Source: Opitutaceae bacterium (GTDB taxonomy: Bacteria > Verrucomicrobiota > Verrucomicrobiia > Opitutales > Opitutaceae). Taken from it: a DNA stretch of 64,000 bases. The stretch lies in assembly GCA_028688225.1 (NCBI GenBank), contig JAQTYQ010000003.1:186001-250000 (forward strand), in the 5' to 3' direction. Below are positions 38,230 to 47,347 of the stretch, piece by piece (within the stretch, counting starts at the first letter, position 1; each line of letters opens with the position of its first letter). The notes under the pieces were generated by a model, which saw only the letters and a program-made list of their open reading frames with translations, did not search any database and had not been told where the DNA came from. The translations under genes were made by a program, and so were the position numbers.

Positions 38230-38646
38230 TCAGCGGTCACGGTCAGAAGATCGCGGGCCCGGACGGTTGGTGACGGCATCGATCATGACGAGCACCCAGC
38301 CCGTCAGAAACAACAACCCGCCCATGGGCGTAAGCGGCCCAAGTCTGCCCGGTGCGCCGAGCGCGAGTCCATAGAGCGATCCTGAAAAAAGGATGATCCC
38401 GCCGATCCAACAATACGCCGCGGCGGCGGCTTTGGACGGCAGGCGCCCGGGATCGACGGTCTTTCTCCCTCCTAGCGCCAGCAGACCCACGGTATGGATA
38501 AGGTGATAAAACACAGCGGTTTGCCAAAGATTGGCCGTCTGGCGATGGAGCAGTGGCTCTTGCAGCGCGTGGGCGCCAAAAGCCCCCAAGACCACACCGG
38601 TCATTCCCAATAGTCCGGCGATAAATAATAATCTATTTTGCGACAT
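38230..38646 (-). CDS. DUF423 family membrane protein
   Basis: A 138-residue inner-membrane protein with four transmembrane helices. The family signature is seen at the start (GLLGMTGVVLGAFGAHALQ) and in helix 2 (WQTAVFYHLIHTVGLLALG), then IILFSGSLYGLAL, all typical of DUF423 (YgdD-like). ATG 38646 begins the first helix. Its function is not known. It precedes cca by 7 bp. Confidence 0.92.
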   Translation of the reverse strand: MSQNRLLFIAGLLGMTGVVLGAFGAHALQEPLLHRQTANLWQTAVFYHLIHTVGLLALGGRKTVDPGRLPSKAAAAAYCWIGGIILFSGSLYGLALGAPGRLGPLTPMGGLLFLTGWVLVMIDAVTNRPGPRSSDRDR

Positions 38647-38817
38647 GCGAGAAAGCCAACGGAGACAATCCACTGGAACCAACGTCGCGCATGTCGGTCT
38701 TGGGTGCAATGTTGGAAGCGGACAGCGCAACCGGGAAACGGGTCTGTCGGTTTCTGACGTGCAGATTGCCGGTGATCCCGGTATAACCAACCCACCAAAC
38801 CCTAATTGAAAACATCC

Positions 38818-39543
38818 ATGAAGAAGATCGCCTCACTCCTTGCCGCCCTGCTGGCGGGAGCCAGCCTGCATGCGCAGATGGAGACGCCCAAATCCTCATA
38901 CTCCGTGACCACGGATTTCACCTACACGTCAAAATACGTGTTCCGCGGTGTACAGCGGGCGCGGGATTCGTTTCAGCCTTCCGTCGATGTCTCTGTCGGT
39001 GATTTCTACGTCAACCTCTGGACCAACCAGCCGATCATCCGGCATGAAGATGATGAGATCGATCTCAGCGCCGGCTACAAATACAAGATCACCAACGCGC
39101 TCAAACTCGAGGCGGTGAGCACCTATTACTGGTACCCAGAGGCCCGGGGCGGCTCGACCAAGGACGCGTTTGAAATGGGCGTCGGCGCCATCTACGACAT
39201 TGCCGGTGTGACCTCCCGGATCGCCTACAATTACGACTTTATCCGGGAAGCCAGCATTCTCGAGGGCTCGATCGGCTCCAGCGTGCCGTTCCCGGCCATC
39301 GGCACCTCGCTGGACGTGACCGTCTATGCCGGCACCTTCAAGGCGGATGATGCCTTCCCGGATTCAGGTTTGACCGTCCGGGAGTCCTACAATTACTACG
39401 GCGTGGATCTCCGGGTGCCTTATCAGCTCAGCCAGAATGCCAAGCTCAGCGTTGGCGGTCACTGGGCAAATAATGAGAATTACGTCCCTGGCGCGTCGAG
39501 AAATCGCTTCTGGTTCGACGTCGGATTGAGTGCCGGTTTCTAA
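38818..39543 (+). CDS. Outer-membrane beta-barrel protein, Gcw_chp (TIGR02001) type
   Basis: A 241-residue exported protein: signal peptide (residues 1-20, ends LHAQ), then alternating beta-strand sequence. TDFTYTSKYVFRGVQ at about residue 30 matches the start of the Gcw_chp family of putative porins (SxYxFRG), and the C-terminus ends in an aromatic strand (FWFDVGLSAGF). It would lie in the outer membrane, role unknown. It is divergent from the DUF423/cca unit and followed by a strong terminator. Confidence 0.88.
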   Translation: MKKIASLLAALLAGASLHAQMETPKSSYSVTTDFTYTSKYVFRGVQRARDSFQPSVDVSVGDFYVNLWTNQPIIRHEDDEIDLSAGYKYKITNALKLEAVSTYYWYPEARGGSTKDAFEMGVGAIYDIAGVTSRIAYNYDFIREASILEGSIGSSVPFPAIGTSLDVTVYAGTFKADDAFPDSGLTVRESYNYYGVDLRVPYQLSQNAKLSVGGHWANNENYVPGASRNRFWFDVGLSAGF

Positions 39544-39571
39544 GCCGGGCAGTCCCGACTTTCATTGGGAG

Positions 39572-39606
39572 AACCCGCCCTCCTCTCAAAGGGCGGGTTT
39601 TCCATT
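39572..39606 (+). terminator. Rho-independent terminator
   Basis: AACCCGCCCT (39572-39581) pairs with AGGGCGGGTT (39590-39599), 10 bp perfect with an 8-nt loop, followed by TTCCATTT. It separates the outer-membrane protein gene from rplM. Confidence 0.85.
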
Positions 39607-39662
39607 TCCCGGTCAGACGCGCCCCTGAGAAGACCGGCGATGGTGCAATTCCATCTAAAGGG

Positions 39663-39694
39663 TTGACACCCTCTCCCGAAAACCTACCTATGGC
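39663..39694 (+). promoter_or_regulatory. Candidate rplM promoter
   Basis: A consensus -35 hexamer TTGACA at 39663-39668 lies 45 bp before ATG 39708. TACCTA (39685-39690, 16-bp spacing) and TATGGC (39689-39694) are weak -10 candidates. The terminator just upstream makes a promoter here necessary. Confidence 0.45.
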
Positions 39695-39707
39695 ACCCTT
39701 TCTGCAC

Positions 39708-40136
39708 ATGAAAACCTTTCTCGCCAAGAAGGGGACGGTTCAACCCAACTGGCATCTGATTGATGCCGATGGGGTCGTATTGGGCCGCCTCGCCGTGAAA
39801 GCCGCCAACCTCCTCCGCGGCCGGCACAAGGCCACCTACACCGCCCATGTCGATACGGGGGACTACGTTGTCGTCATCAACGCCGCGAAGGTTGCGCTCA
39901 CAGGCAAAAAGGAGGAGCAGAACCGCTATATGTCCTTTTCCGGCTATGTCGGCGGCGAGCTTTATCGCAAGGTTCCCGAGATGCGCACGCGCCGTCCCGA
40001 ATACATCGTGCAGCATGCCGTCAAGGGCATGCTGCCCAAGAATCGTCTGGCCAGCCGCATGCTGACCAAGCTGCGCGTTTTTGCCGGCCCCACCCATTCG
40101 CACGAGGCCCAGAACCCCGTGAAGATTTCCGTCTGA
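39708..40136 (+). CDS. rplM: 50S ribosomal protein L13
   Basis: A 142-residue L13, standard length. [41 protein letters not shown] and [21 protein letters not shown] are near-canonical. ATG 39708 matches the usual L13 N-terminus; an upstream in-frame ATG would add 15 unrelated residues. It is followed 7 bp later by rpsI, the conserved pairing in bacteria. Confidence 0.98.
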   Translation: MKTFLAKKGTVQPNWHLIDADGVVLGRLAVKAANLLRGRHKATYTAHVDTGDYVVVINAAKVALTGKKEEQNRYMSFSGYVGGELYRKVPEMRTRRPEYIVQHAVKGMLPKNRLASRMLTKLRVFAGPTHSHEAQNPVKISV

Positions 40137-40143
40137 CCAACCC

Positions 40144-40542
40144 ATGAGCGCTGATCCTGCCGTGTTTTCCGCCACCGGCCGCCGCAAGACGGCCACCGCC
40201 CGCGTGCGCCTGATCGAGGGCACGGGCAAGCTCATGGCCAACGGCCGCGAGTTTGAGAATTATTTCTCCCACGAGAACTTTGCCAAGCAGGCCTACTCGC
40301 CGCTGCTCACCGTCGAGTTGCGCGAGAAGTTCGACGTCGTCGCCAACGTCAGCGGTGGTGGCATCAGCGGTCAGGCCGGCGCCGTGGCCCACGGCATCGC
40401 CCGCGCCCTCCAGAAATTTAATCCCGAACTCCGCGCCGCTCTGAAGAAAGCCGGTCACCTCACCCGCGATCCGCGGGAAAAGGAGCGCAAGAAGGCCGGC
40501 CAGCCGGGCGCCCGCAAGCGCTTCCAGTTCTCGAAGCGCTAG
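40144..40542 (+). CDS. rpsI: 30S ribosomal protein S9
   Basis: A 132-residue S9: [20 protein letters not shown] at the N-terminus, [19 protein letters not shown], and the C-terminal tail ending [13 protein letters not shown] (RKRFQFSKR), which reaches the P-site tRNA in known ribosomes. It forms an operon with rplM. Its TAG stop codon is the first three bases of a hairpin (40540-40565). Confidence 0.98.
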   Translation: MSADPAVFSATGRRKTATARVRLIEGTGKLMANGREFENYFSHENFAKQAYSPLLTVELREKFDVVANVSGGGISGQAGAVAHGIARALQKFNPELRAALKKAGHLTRDPREKERKKAGQPGARKRFQFSKR

Positions 40543-40565
40543 GTTTCCGCCGGCGGCGGAAACCT
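40540..40565 (+). terminator. TAGGTTT-family hairpin starting at the rpsI stop codon
   Basis: TAGGTTTCCGCC (40540-40551) pairs with GGCGGAAACCT (40555-40565), loop GGC. The first three bases are the rpsI stop codon. Two further hairpins of this type start at the stop codons of the decarboxylase gene (44771) and argB (47323). Confidence 0.7.
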
Positions 40566-40673
40566 GGTGGTTTGGCTGCGCCAAGCGCGGGTAATTAATC
40601 TTGCCGGCTTCTCCGCCGGTGGCGGAGACTTGGCTTTGGCGCCGCCAGACCTGGCGGAGCCAAAACTTCTACC

Positions 40674-41696
40674 ATGAATATCGGCGTCGTCGGTGCGTCC
40701 GGTTATTCCGGCGAGATCCTGGTCAAACTTCTGCTCGGACACCCGCGGGTCACGCTGGCGGCGGTCACGTCGCGCCAGCATGCCGGCAAGCCGCTGGCGC
40801 AGGTGATCCCCGCGTTGCGCGGGCTCGACCGGGGGCTGCGATTTGTGGACTCCGATGCCGCGGCGCTGGCCGCCGGCGACATCGCCCTGTTCTTCCTCGC
40901 GCTGCCGCATGGGGCCGCCGCCCTTTACGCCCGGGCCTTCGTCGCCGCCGGGAAAAAGGTTGTCGATCTCAGCGCCGACTTCCGCATCGCCGATCTCGCC
41001 ACCTACACGAAATACTACGGCGAACACCAGGCGCCGGAGCTGCTGTCGCGGGCGCGCTTCGTGCTGCCCGAACTGACTGCGGGCGACTGGAAGAAATTGC
41101 CGCTGGCCGCCGCACCGGGCTGCTATCCCACGAGCATTCTGGTCCCGCTCGTGCCGTTGCTGCGCGACGGCGTGGTGGCGCGCGAGCACATTGTCGTCAA
41201 CTCCTTCAGCGGCGTGAGCGGCGCGGGCCGCAAGGTCGAGGAAGCGTATCTCTACGTTGAGCGGGCGGAGAGCGCCAAGGCCTACGGACTGTTAAAACAC
41301 CGGCACCTCGCGGAGATCGAGGAGCAGCTCGCGCTGCTTACCGGTGCCGGGACCGTCATCCAGTTCAACCCGCACCTCGCGCCCATGCGCCGCGGCATCG
41401 CCACCACCATCACCGTGCCCGCGGCCCCGGGCGCCACCACCGAGTCGCTCTACGCCACGTGGCGGAAGGCCTATGAGGGCCGGCCGTTCATCCAGCTGCT
41501 CCCGAGCGGCGAAACACCCGATACGGCGCATGTCACCGGCACCAACCGTGTCGACATGTCCGCCGTGCATGATCCGCGCACCGGCAACTTCGTGATCACG
41601 TCGGCCGTGGACAATCTGGTGAAAGGCGCCAGCGGCCAGGCCGTGCAGATCATGAATCTCTGGTGCGGGTTTCCCGAAACGGCAGGCCTCGTCTAG
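40674..41696 (+). CDS. argC: N-acetyl-gamma-glutamyl-phosphate reductase
   Basis: A 340-residue ArgC, which reduces N-acetylglutamyl phosphate with NADPH in arginine/ornithine synthesis. Motifs: GVVGASGYSGEILVKLLLGH (nucleotide binding), ALPHGAAALYARAFVAAGKK, VVDLSADFRI, and the catalytic Cys in AAPGCYPTSILVPLVPL. Length is standard. The 131-bp upstream space holds several short palindromes. The TAG stop opens a repeat block (41694-41830). Confidence 0.97.
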   Translation: MNIGVVGASGYSGEILVKLLLGHPRVTLAAVTSRQHAGKPLAQVIPALRGLDRGLRFVDSDAAALAAGDIALFFLALPHGAAALYARAFVAAGKKVVDLSADFRIADLATYTKYYGEHQAPELLSRARFVLPELTAGDWKKLPLAAAPGCYPTSILVPLVPLLRDGVVAREHIVVNSFSGVSGAGRKVEEAYLYVERAESAKAYGLLKHRHLAEIEEQLALLTGAGTVIQFNPHLAPMRRGIATTITVPAAPGATTESLYATWRKAYEGRPFIQLLPSGETPDTAHVTGTNRVDMSAVHDPRTGNFVITSAVDNLVKGASGQAVQIMNLWCGFPETAGLV

Positions 41697-41830
41697 GCCG
41701 GATTAAGTCAAAGTATGGCCGTAAAAGTAACGCAGGCTTCCAGCCTGCATCGGTTCAAATGCAGGCTGGAAGCCTGCGCTACCCGATACCGGGACGGCTA
41801 CGAAAAACTTAAACCGCTGTAGGCCGGATT
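41694..41830. repeat. Palindromic block flanked by 11-bp direct repeats
   Basis: The intergenic space between argC and hss (388 bp) has no gene. It contains a large inverted repeat, GCAGGCTTCCAGCCTGCAT versus ATGCAGGCTGGAAGCCTGC (about 41720-41780), bounded by TAGGCCGGATT at 41694-41704 and again at 41820-41830. The argC stop codon is the first three bases of the left direct repeat. ACTTAAACCGCTGTAG at its right end resembles the end of the element at 44793-44913. Confidence 0.65.
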
Positions 41831-42084
41831 TGTCGGTGGTGGTACGGCCCGCGCTCCGTAACCTCGGCGAAGGAGGGCGACCCTGCCCTGCCGGGGGCGA
41901 CAGGGTATGATAATCCCTGTTCCACTCCGGCGAGAGAAAAGAGTTCGCACCCTTCCGGTCCGCAAAAACTCTTGCACTCGCGCGCGTTTCAAACTGGGGT
42001 CATGCCGCAAAAGTTTCGCGGAGTGATTCTGCTTCCTGGTTGACGCAGACCCCGCCGGAATCCGCAACGCAACCGACCGAGATC

Positions 42085-43542
42085 ATGATCGAATTCAAAA
42101 ACAAAATCCTCTTCGTGGGCTACGGCGCCGTCGCCGAGTGCACGCTGCCGATCCTTTTTCAGCACATCAAGGTGCCGCCGAAGAATGTCACGATCATGGA
42201 TTTTGAAAACCGGGCGGCGAAACTGAAGCCGTGGACCGCCAAGGGGGTGCGTTTTGTGCGCGACCGGGTCACCCGGGAAAACATGGGGCGGCTGCTGGGC
42301 CGGCATCTGGCCGCGGGCGACCTGCTCGTCGACCTGGCCTGGAACATCGACGCCTGCGAGATCCTGCAGTGGTGCCACGATCATGGCGTGCTGTATGTCA
42401 ACACTTCGACCGAACTGTGGGATCCTTATGCCGGGGCGCCCAACAAGCATCCCACCGAGCGGACGCTGTACTGGCGGCACCTGAACGTCCGGCGGCTGGT
42501 GGCGAAATGGAAAGAGAAGGGGCCCACCGCGGTGATCGAGCATGGCGCCAACCCGGGTCTGATTTCGCATTTCACCAAACAGGGGCTGCTCGACATTGGC
42601 GAGAGCCTGCTCGAGGACCGGAAGATCAAGGGCCGGGCGGCCGAGGAGGTCCGGCAGCTCATCGCAGACCAGCAGTTCAACCGCCTGGCGCAGAAACTCG
42701 GCGTCAAGGTCATCCATTGCAGCGAGCGCGACACGCAGATCACCGATGTGCCAAAGCAGGTGGACGAGTTCGTCAACACCTGGAGCATCGAGGGCTTCCG
42801 CGAGGAGGGCACGACCACCGCCGAGATGGGGTGGGGCACGCATGAGAAGCAGCTGCCGGCTTTTGCCTACCGCCACCGGCAGGGTCCCCGCAACCAGATC
42901 TGTCTGGCGCGCATGGGCATCAACACCTGGGTCCGGTCCTGGGTGCCGGACTACACCATCCACGGGATGGTCGTCCGCCACGGCGAGGCGTTCACCATTT
43001 CGGACAAGCTCACGGTGTGGGAGCGGGGCCGGGCCGTCTACCGACCGACCGTTCATTATGCCTACTGCCCGTGCGACTGCGCCATCGCCTCGTTGAACGA
43101 GCTGCGCGGCTATGATTACCGCCTGGTGGAGAACCAGCGCATCATGAACGACGAGATCACTCGCGGCGCCGACATCCTGGGGGCGCTGCTGATGGGACAC
43201 GCGTACAACTCATGGTGGATCGGCAGCGATCTCAGCATCGAGGAGTCCCGCCGGCTCGTGCCGCACCAGAACGCGACCACCATGCAGGTCGCCATCTCGG
43301 TCGTGGCGGCGTCGATGTGGATGATGAAAAATCCCGCCCAGGGCGTCTGCGTACCGGACGACCTGCCGCACGAGTTCGTGCTCAAAATCGCCAAACCCTA
43401 TCTCGGCCGGTTCATCTCGAAGCCGTCCGACTGGACGCCGCTGCAGCACTACGCGAATGCGTTCCAGGGCTACAACCGGCCTGATCTCGATTGGAAGGAT
43501 CCCTGGCAGTTCAAGAACTTCCTGATCAAAGACGGCAGTTGA
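42085..43542 (+). CDS. hss: Homospermidine synthase
   Basis: A 485-residue saccharopine-dehydrogenase-fold enzyme of the bacterial homospermidine synthase type, which makes homospermidine from putrescine using NAD+. ILFVGYGAVAECTLPILFQH is the N-terminal Rossmann loop; HGANPGLISHFTKQGLLD and TISDKLTVWERGRAVYRPTVHYAY are typical of the family, and length is standard. ATG 42085 fits the fold start (MIEFKNKILFVGYGA); the upstream in-frame start at 42040 adds a Thr/Pro-rich leader. The downstream decarboxylase can supply the putrescine. Confidence 0.93.
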   Translation: MIEFKNKILFVGYGAVAECTLPILFQHIKVPPKNVTIMDFENRAAKLKPWTAKGVRFVRDRVTRENMGRLLGRHLAAGDLLVDLAWNIDACEILQWCHDHGVLYVNTSTELWDPYAGAPNKHPTERTLYWRHLNVRRLVAKWKEKGPTAVIEHGANPGLISHFTKQGLLDIGESLLEDRKIKGRAAEEVRQLIADQQFNRLAQKLGVKVIHCSERDTQITDVPKQVDEFVNTWSIEGFREEGTTTAEMGWGTHEKQLPAFAYRHRQGPRNQICLARMGINTWVRSWVPDYTIHGMVVRHGEAFTISDKLTVWERGRAVYRPTVHYAYCPCDCAIASLNELRGYDYRLVENQRIMNDEITRGADILGALLMGHAYNSWWIGSDLSIEESRRLVPHQNATTMQVAISVVAASMWMMKNPAQGVCVPDDLPHEFVLKIAKPYLGRFISKPSDWTPLQHYANAFQGYNRPDLDWKDPWQFKNFLIKDGS

Positions 43543-43622
43543 ACACGGCTTTCCCGATCCCCGGTTTCCCCTCCCCTGGAGGGCGGCATGGACATCCCGC
43601 CCGGCCGCAATCCGTTCAGACG

Positions 43623-43636
43623 AAAGGATGGTCATG
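43623..43636 (+). promoter_or_regulatory. Ribosome binding site deciding the decarboxylase start
   Basis: The sequence AAAGGATGGTCATG holds two in-frame ATGs. AAAGGA (43623-43628) overlaps the first ATG (43628) and lies 5 bp before the second (43634), so the second is the likely start. Confidence 0.6.
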
Positions 43637-44773
43637 ATCCCGTTGACCCGACTGCAGAAGCTGGCGAAGACCCATGGCACGCCGCTGTTCGTGATCGATC
43701 ACGACGCCCTCCGGAAAAACTACCGGCAGTTCCGGCGCTACCTTCCGCGGGTGCAGGCCTATTACGCGGTCAAAGCCAATCCCGATCCGGCCATCGTGCG
43801 CACACTCTACCGGGAAGGCGCGAGTTTCGACGTCGCTTCGATGCCGGAGTTCATGATCGTGCATGAGAACATCAAGGGCATGCCGGCGAAGCAGCGGCAG
43901 GACTGGATTTGGGACAAGATCATCTACGCCAACCCCACCAAGCCGACCGAGACCCTGGAGGAGCTCGACCAGTACAAGCCGCTCGTCACCTTCGACAACC
44001 TGGAGGAAATCCGGAAGATCAAGCGGCACGCCCCGAACGCTGGCCTGGCGTTGCGCCTCAAGGTGCCGAACACCGGCGCGATGGTGGAGCTGTCGTCCAA
44101 GTTTGGCGCTTCACCCGGCGAGGCCGTGGACCTCATCCTCGCGGCGGACAAGCTGGGCCTCGTGGTCGAAGGCATCAGTTTCCATGTCGGCAGCCAAACC
44201 ACCAATTTTGAGAACTACGTCCAGGCGCTCAATCTCACCGCCGGGGTGTTCAAGGAGGCGCAGGACCGTGGCTATCGGAAGATGAACCTGGTCGACATCG
44301 GCGGCGGCTTTCCCGCGCCGTATGACGCGTCCGTCAAGCCGTTCCGCGAACTCGCCAAGGTGATCAACACCGAACTCGACCGCCTGTTTCCGAAGGACAT
44401 CCAGATCCTCGCCGAGCCGGGCCGCTTCCTCGTGGCGACGGCCGGCCTGGCGATCTCGAAAGTCATCGGCAAGGCGGTACGCGACGGCAAGCCCTGCTAC
44501 TACATCAACGACGGCGTCTATCACACCTATTCGGGCGTCATCTTCGACCACTGCAAATATCCCATCCAGGCGTTCAAGAAGGGCCCGACCCGGATCAGCG
44601 CCGTCTTCGGCCCGACCTGCGACGCGCTCGACGTGGTCTCGATGGCGGAGAACCTGCCCGAGCTGGAGCGCGGCGACTTCGTCTACAGCGTGAACATCGG
44701 CGCCTACAGTCATGCCTCGGCCACGTACTTCAACGGCTTCCCGCCCGCGCAGGTCGTGCACGTGAACCAGTAG
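43634..44773 (+). CDS. PLP-dependent ornithine/lysine-type decarboxylase (fold III)
   Basis: A 379-residue alanine-racemase-fold decarboxylase. The PLP lysine is in AYYAVKANPDP (about residue 47), the Gly loop in LVDIGGGFPAPY, and the partner active-site Cys/Asp in GPTCDALD, typical of eukaryote-like ornithine decarboxylases. Length is right for bacterial ODC/LDC. Product putrescine (from ornithine) would feed the adjacent hss; ornithine comes from the neighbouring arg genes. Lysine specificity cannot be excluded. The TAG stop begins a hairpin (44771-44795). Confidence 0.92.
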   Translation: MIPLTRLQKLAKTHGTPLFVIDHDALRKNYRQFRRYLPRVQAYYAVKANPDPAIVRTLYREGASFDVASMPEFMIVHENIKGMPAKQRQDWIWDKIIYANPTKPTETLEELDQYKPLVTFDNLEEIRKIKRHAPNAGLALRLKVPNTGAMVELSSKFGASPGEAVDLILAADKLGLVVEGISFHVGSQTTNFENYVQALNLTAGVFKEAQDRGYRKMNLVDIGGGFPAPYDASVKPFRELAKVINTELDRLFPKDIQILAEPGRFLVATAGLAISKVIGKAVRDGKPCYYINDGVYHTYSGVIFDHCKYPIQAFKKGPTRISAVFGPTCDALDVVSMAENLPELERGDFVYSVNIGAYSHASATYFNGFPPAQVVHVNQ

Positions 44774-44795
44774 GTTTTCGCGAAGCGAAAACCTA
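44771..44795 (+). terminator. TAGGTTT-family hairpin starting at the decarboxylase stop codon
   Basis: TAGGTTTTCGC (44771-44781) pairs perfectly with GCGAAAACCTA (44785-44795), loop GAA. It begins with the stop codon, as do the related hairpins at rpsI and argB. Confidence 0.75.
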
Positions 44796-44913
44796 GAGCG
44801 GTTTCAATAATTCTGTAGCCGTTTTTGTAGGTCGGGCTTTACGCCCGACGTGTCGGGGATAAACCCCGACCTACATGGCGGTTGCGGCTACACTTCAACT
44901 TAAACCGCTCTAG
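44793..44913. mobile_element. 121-bp nested inverted-repeat element
   Basis: CTAGAGCGGTTT (44793-44804) and AAACCGCTCTAG (44902-44913) form 12-bp perfect terminal inverted repeats. Nested inside are TGTAGCCG/CGGCTACA (44815-44822, 44885-44892) and TGTAGGTCGGG with CCCGACCTACA (about 44827-44875), so the whole can fold as one long hairpin. The right terminal repeat contains the stop codon of argJ (44910-44912). It carries no ORF and resembles a miniature inverted-repeat element. Confidence 0.7.
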
Positions 44914-46226
44914 CTCCGGTAATCCGCGTTTTCGCTCACGTACTCGTGCGTCAGGTCGCTGCCGAGGACGGTGGCGCCGGCTTCGCCCAGGCCGAGGTCA
45001 ACCTCGATCTCCACACACCGCTCGTGCGCGGGAAAATCCACCGGCGGCATGAACACGCCGTTTTTCGGCGGCGCGCTGGCATACAGCTCCGCCTTTTTGA
45101 GATGCGCGATCAGCGCCTCCTCCCGCGTCGCATCGAGCTGAAACGCGCCCCCGGCGAAAATTTCGATGCCGCCCAGGCAGACGCGGAGTTTTGACAGATC
45201 CAGCCCGGGCTCGCTCACGCCCACGTGCTTGCCGATGGCCTGCACGAGACGGCCGACGTTCGGATCGTTGCCGGCCACGGCGCATTTGAACAGCGGCGCG
45301 TTGACGATCGTCTTGCCGAGCGACCGCGCCAATCCGGCGCCGGGGGCATGCGTCACCTGTACGCGCATCACGTGATGCACGCCTTCGCCGTTGCGCACCA
45401 CGTCTTCCGCGAGATCCCGGCACACGGTGGCCAGCGCCGCCTCAAACGCGGCCAGATCGGGGCAGGGTACCCGGCCGGATGAAACGGCCACCACGGTGTC
45501 CGACGTGCTGGTGTCGCTGTCGACCGAGATGCAGTTGAAGGAGGCGTCGACCGCCCGGGTGAGCATGGCGCGCAGCGCGTCGCGCGGCACCCGGAGATCG
45601 GTGAGCAGGTAGACGAGCATGGTCGCCAGATTGGGTTCGATCATGCCCGCCCCTTTGGCGATACCCACGATCCGCCCGCCGCCGACTGCGACGCTGCGCA
45701 CCTTCGGGTAGCGGTCGGTGGTCACGATGCCCTCGGCCGCCGGCAGCACGGACGCATCGCTGAGCGCGGCGACGACGCGGGGCAGCGCGGCCTGCATTTC
45801 CTCGACGGGCAGCCGCCATCCGATCACGCCGGTCGAGCAGGGCAGGATCTCCGCCGGTCTTTGCCCGAGCAGCCGCGCCAGATCCGTACACAGCCGCTCC
45901 GCCGCCTCCACGCCGCCGGGCGCACAGACGTTGGAGATTTTGTTGTTCACCAGGATTGCGCCGAGCGCGGGCTCCAGCAGGCGTCGGCGCCCGATGATGA
46001 CCGGCGCGCCCGGGAACGCGTTCCGGGTATAGACGGCGGCAAAATCCGCGGACGGCCGGTCGAGCGCGATGAGGGTGAGCGTCATTTCCGCCGGTTTGGG
46101 CACCTCGCGCGGAGTAAAGGCAAAGCGCGTGGTGCCGACCCGGTAGCCGGCCGGCAGCCGGGCCTGCGTGGCCAGCCAGGCGCGGTGCACGGGGCGGGAG
46201 GAAAACACATTGGCGGTACTGGGCAC
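44910..46226 (-). CDS. argJ: Glutamate N-acetyltransferase / amino-acid acetyltransferase
   Basis: A 438-residue ArgJ, which recycles the acetyl group from N-acetylornithine to glutamate and so releases ornithine. PCSTGVIGWRLPVE (oxyanion region) and GAGMIEPNLATMLVYLLTD are canonical; the Thr of ATML is where the precursor normally cleaves itself into two chains. FNCISVDSDTSTSDTV is also conserved. A GTG at 46226 is the probable start, because the frame from ATG 46334 has atypical composition. It lies on the minus strand, divergent from argB. Its stop codon lies in an inverted-repeat element. Confidence 0.95.
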   Translation of the reverse strand: MPSTANVFSSRPVHRAWLATQARLPAGYRVGTTRFAFTPREVPKPAEMTLTLIALDRPSADFAAVYTRNAFPGAPVIIGRRRLLEPALGAILVNNKISNVCAPGGVEAAERLCTDLARLLGQRPAEILPCSTGVIGWRLPVEEMQAALPRVVAALSDASVLPAAEGIVTTDRYPKVRSVAVGGGRIVGIAKGAGMIEPNLATMLVYLLTDLRVPRDALRAMLTRAVDASFNCISVDSDTSTSDTVVAVSSGRVPCPDLAAFEAALATVCRDLAEDVVRNGEGVHHVMRVQVTHAPGAGLARSLGKTIVNAPLFKCAVAGNDPNVGRLVQAIGKHVGVSEPGLDLSKLRVCLGGIEIFAGGAFQLDATREEALIAHLKKAELYASAPPKNGVFMPPVDFPAHERCVEIEVDLGLGEAGATVLGSDLTHEYVSENADYRS

Positions 46227-46443
46227 GCCTCGACAAGTGGGCCGGAGACGCGCCGGTGTGAAGCTGAAACTGCACCAACGGTTGTCGGCTCCAAAAAATA
46301 TGATGGAAATGCGCCCGGCAACTGTTGTATGCACTTCGCACCATCAGGCACACGTGAGCGCAACCAGGATCACTTTTCCCGTCCCATCCCCGATCGATTC
46401 CGCCGAGGGCCGCCCCTCCGCCCATCGCGCGCTTTAACCTGCG

Positions 46444-47325
46444 ATGGATATTGCCGAAATCACCGCCAAGGCACGCGTGCTGCTCGAGGCGCTGCCGTAC
46501 ATCCAGGATTTCCATGGCTCGATCTTCGTCGTGAAATACGGCGGCAGTTTCATGGATGATCCCGATCCGTCCGTCCGGGCCCGGGTGGCTTGCGACATCG
46601 CCTTTTTCGCCGCGATCGGCATCAACGTCGTGGTCGTGCACGGCGGCGGCAAGGCCATCACCAAGGCGATGGAGGCCTCGGGGTTGACCGCCAATTTCGT
46701 CAACGGACTGCGGGTCACCGACGAGGCGGCCATGGCGGTCGTCAAGAAAACGCTCGATGAGGTGGTGAACAAGGACGTGTGCGACGCCATCGCCACCGCC
46801 AAGGCCCGGCCCAAGGGCATGCCGGGCGACACCGTGCTGGTCTGTCAGAAACTTGCGACCGACGATGACGGCAGTCCGGTCGATCTGGGCTATGTGGGCG
46901 AGGTCACCGAAGTGAAGGTCAAGCTCATCAAAAAGGAGGTGGCCGACGGGTTCGTGCCGGTGATCTCCCCGGTGGCCGAAGGTTATGACGGCAAGCCTTA
47001 CAACGTGAACGCCGACCTCGCCGCCGGCCGCGTCGCCAGCGCCCTGCGCGCCCGCCGGCTGGTCTACATGAGCGACGTGCCCGGCCTGCTTGGCAATCCC
47101 GCCGATCCCGGTTCGCTCATTTCCTCGCTCAAGATCAGCCAGGTCGACGACTTGAAAAAGAAGGGCGTCATCGACAAAGGGATGCGCCCCAAGGTCGCCA
47201 GCGCCGTCCGCGCGCTGCAGGAGGGCGTGCAACGCGTCCATTTCATCGATGGGCGCCTGCCGCACAGCCTGCTGCTGGAGATTTTCACCGACCAGGGCAT
47301 CGGCACCGAAATCGTCAGCGGCTAG
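46444..47325 (+). CDS. argB: Acetylglutamate kinase
   Basis: A 293-residue ArgB, phosphorylating N-acetylglutamate. [13 protein letters not shown] (Lys/Gly phosphate region), [19 protein letters not shown] and INADLAAG-type [15 protein letters not shown] are typical; the length and C-terminal [20 protein letters not shown] match arginine-pathway members. Followed by argD after 107 bp. Its TAG stop is the first codon of a hairpin (47323-47347). Confidence 0.97.
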   Translation: MDIAEITAKARVLLEALPYIQDFHGSIFVVKYGGSFMDDPDPSVRARVACDIAFFAAIGINVVVVHGGGKAITKAMEASGLTANFVNGLRVTDEAAMAVVKKTLDEVVNKDVCDAIATAKARPKGMPGDTVLVCQKLATDDDGSPVDLGYVGEVTEVKVKLIKKEVADGFVPVISPVAEGYDGKPYNVNADLAAGRVASALRARRLVYMSDVPGLLGNPADPGSLISSLKISQVDDLKKKGVIDKGMRPKVASAVRALQEGVQRVHFIDGRLPHSLLLEIFTDQGIGTEIVSG

Positions 47326-47347
47326 GTTTTTGCCGGGCAAAAACCTA
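47323..47347 (+). terminator. TAGGTTT-family hairpin starting at the argB stop codon
   Basis: TAGGTTTTTGCC (47323-47334) and GGCAAAAACCTA (47336-47347) form a 12-bp near-continuous palindrome whose first three bases are the argB stop codon. Third member of the family in this window. Confidence 0.75.
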
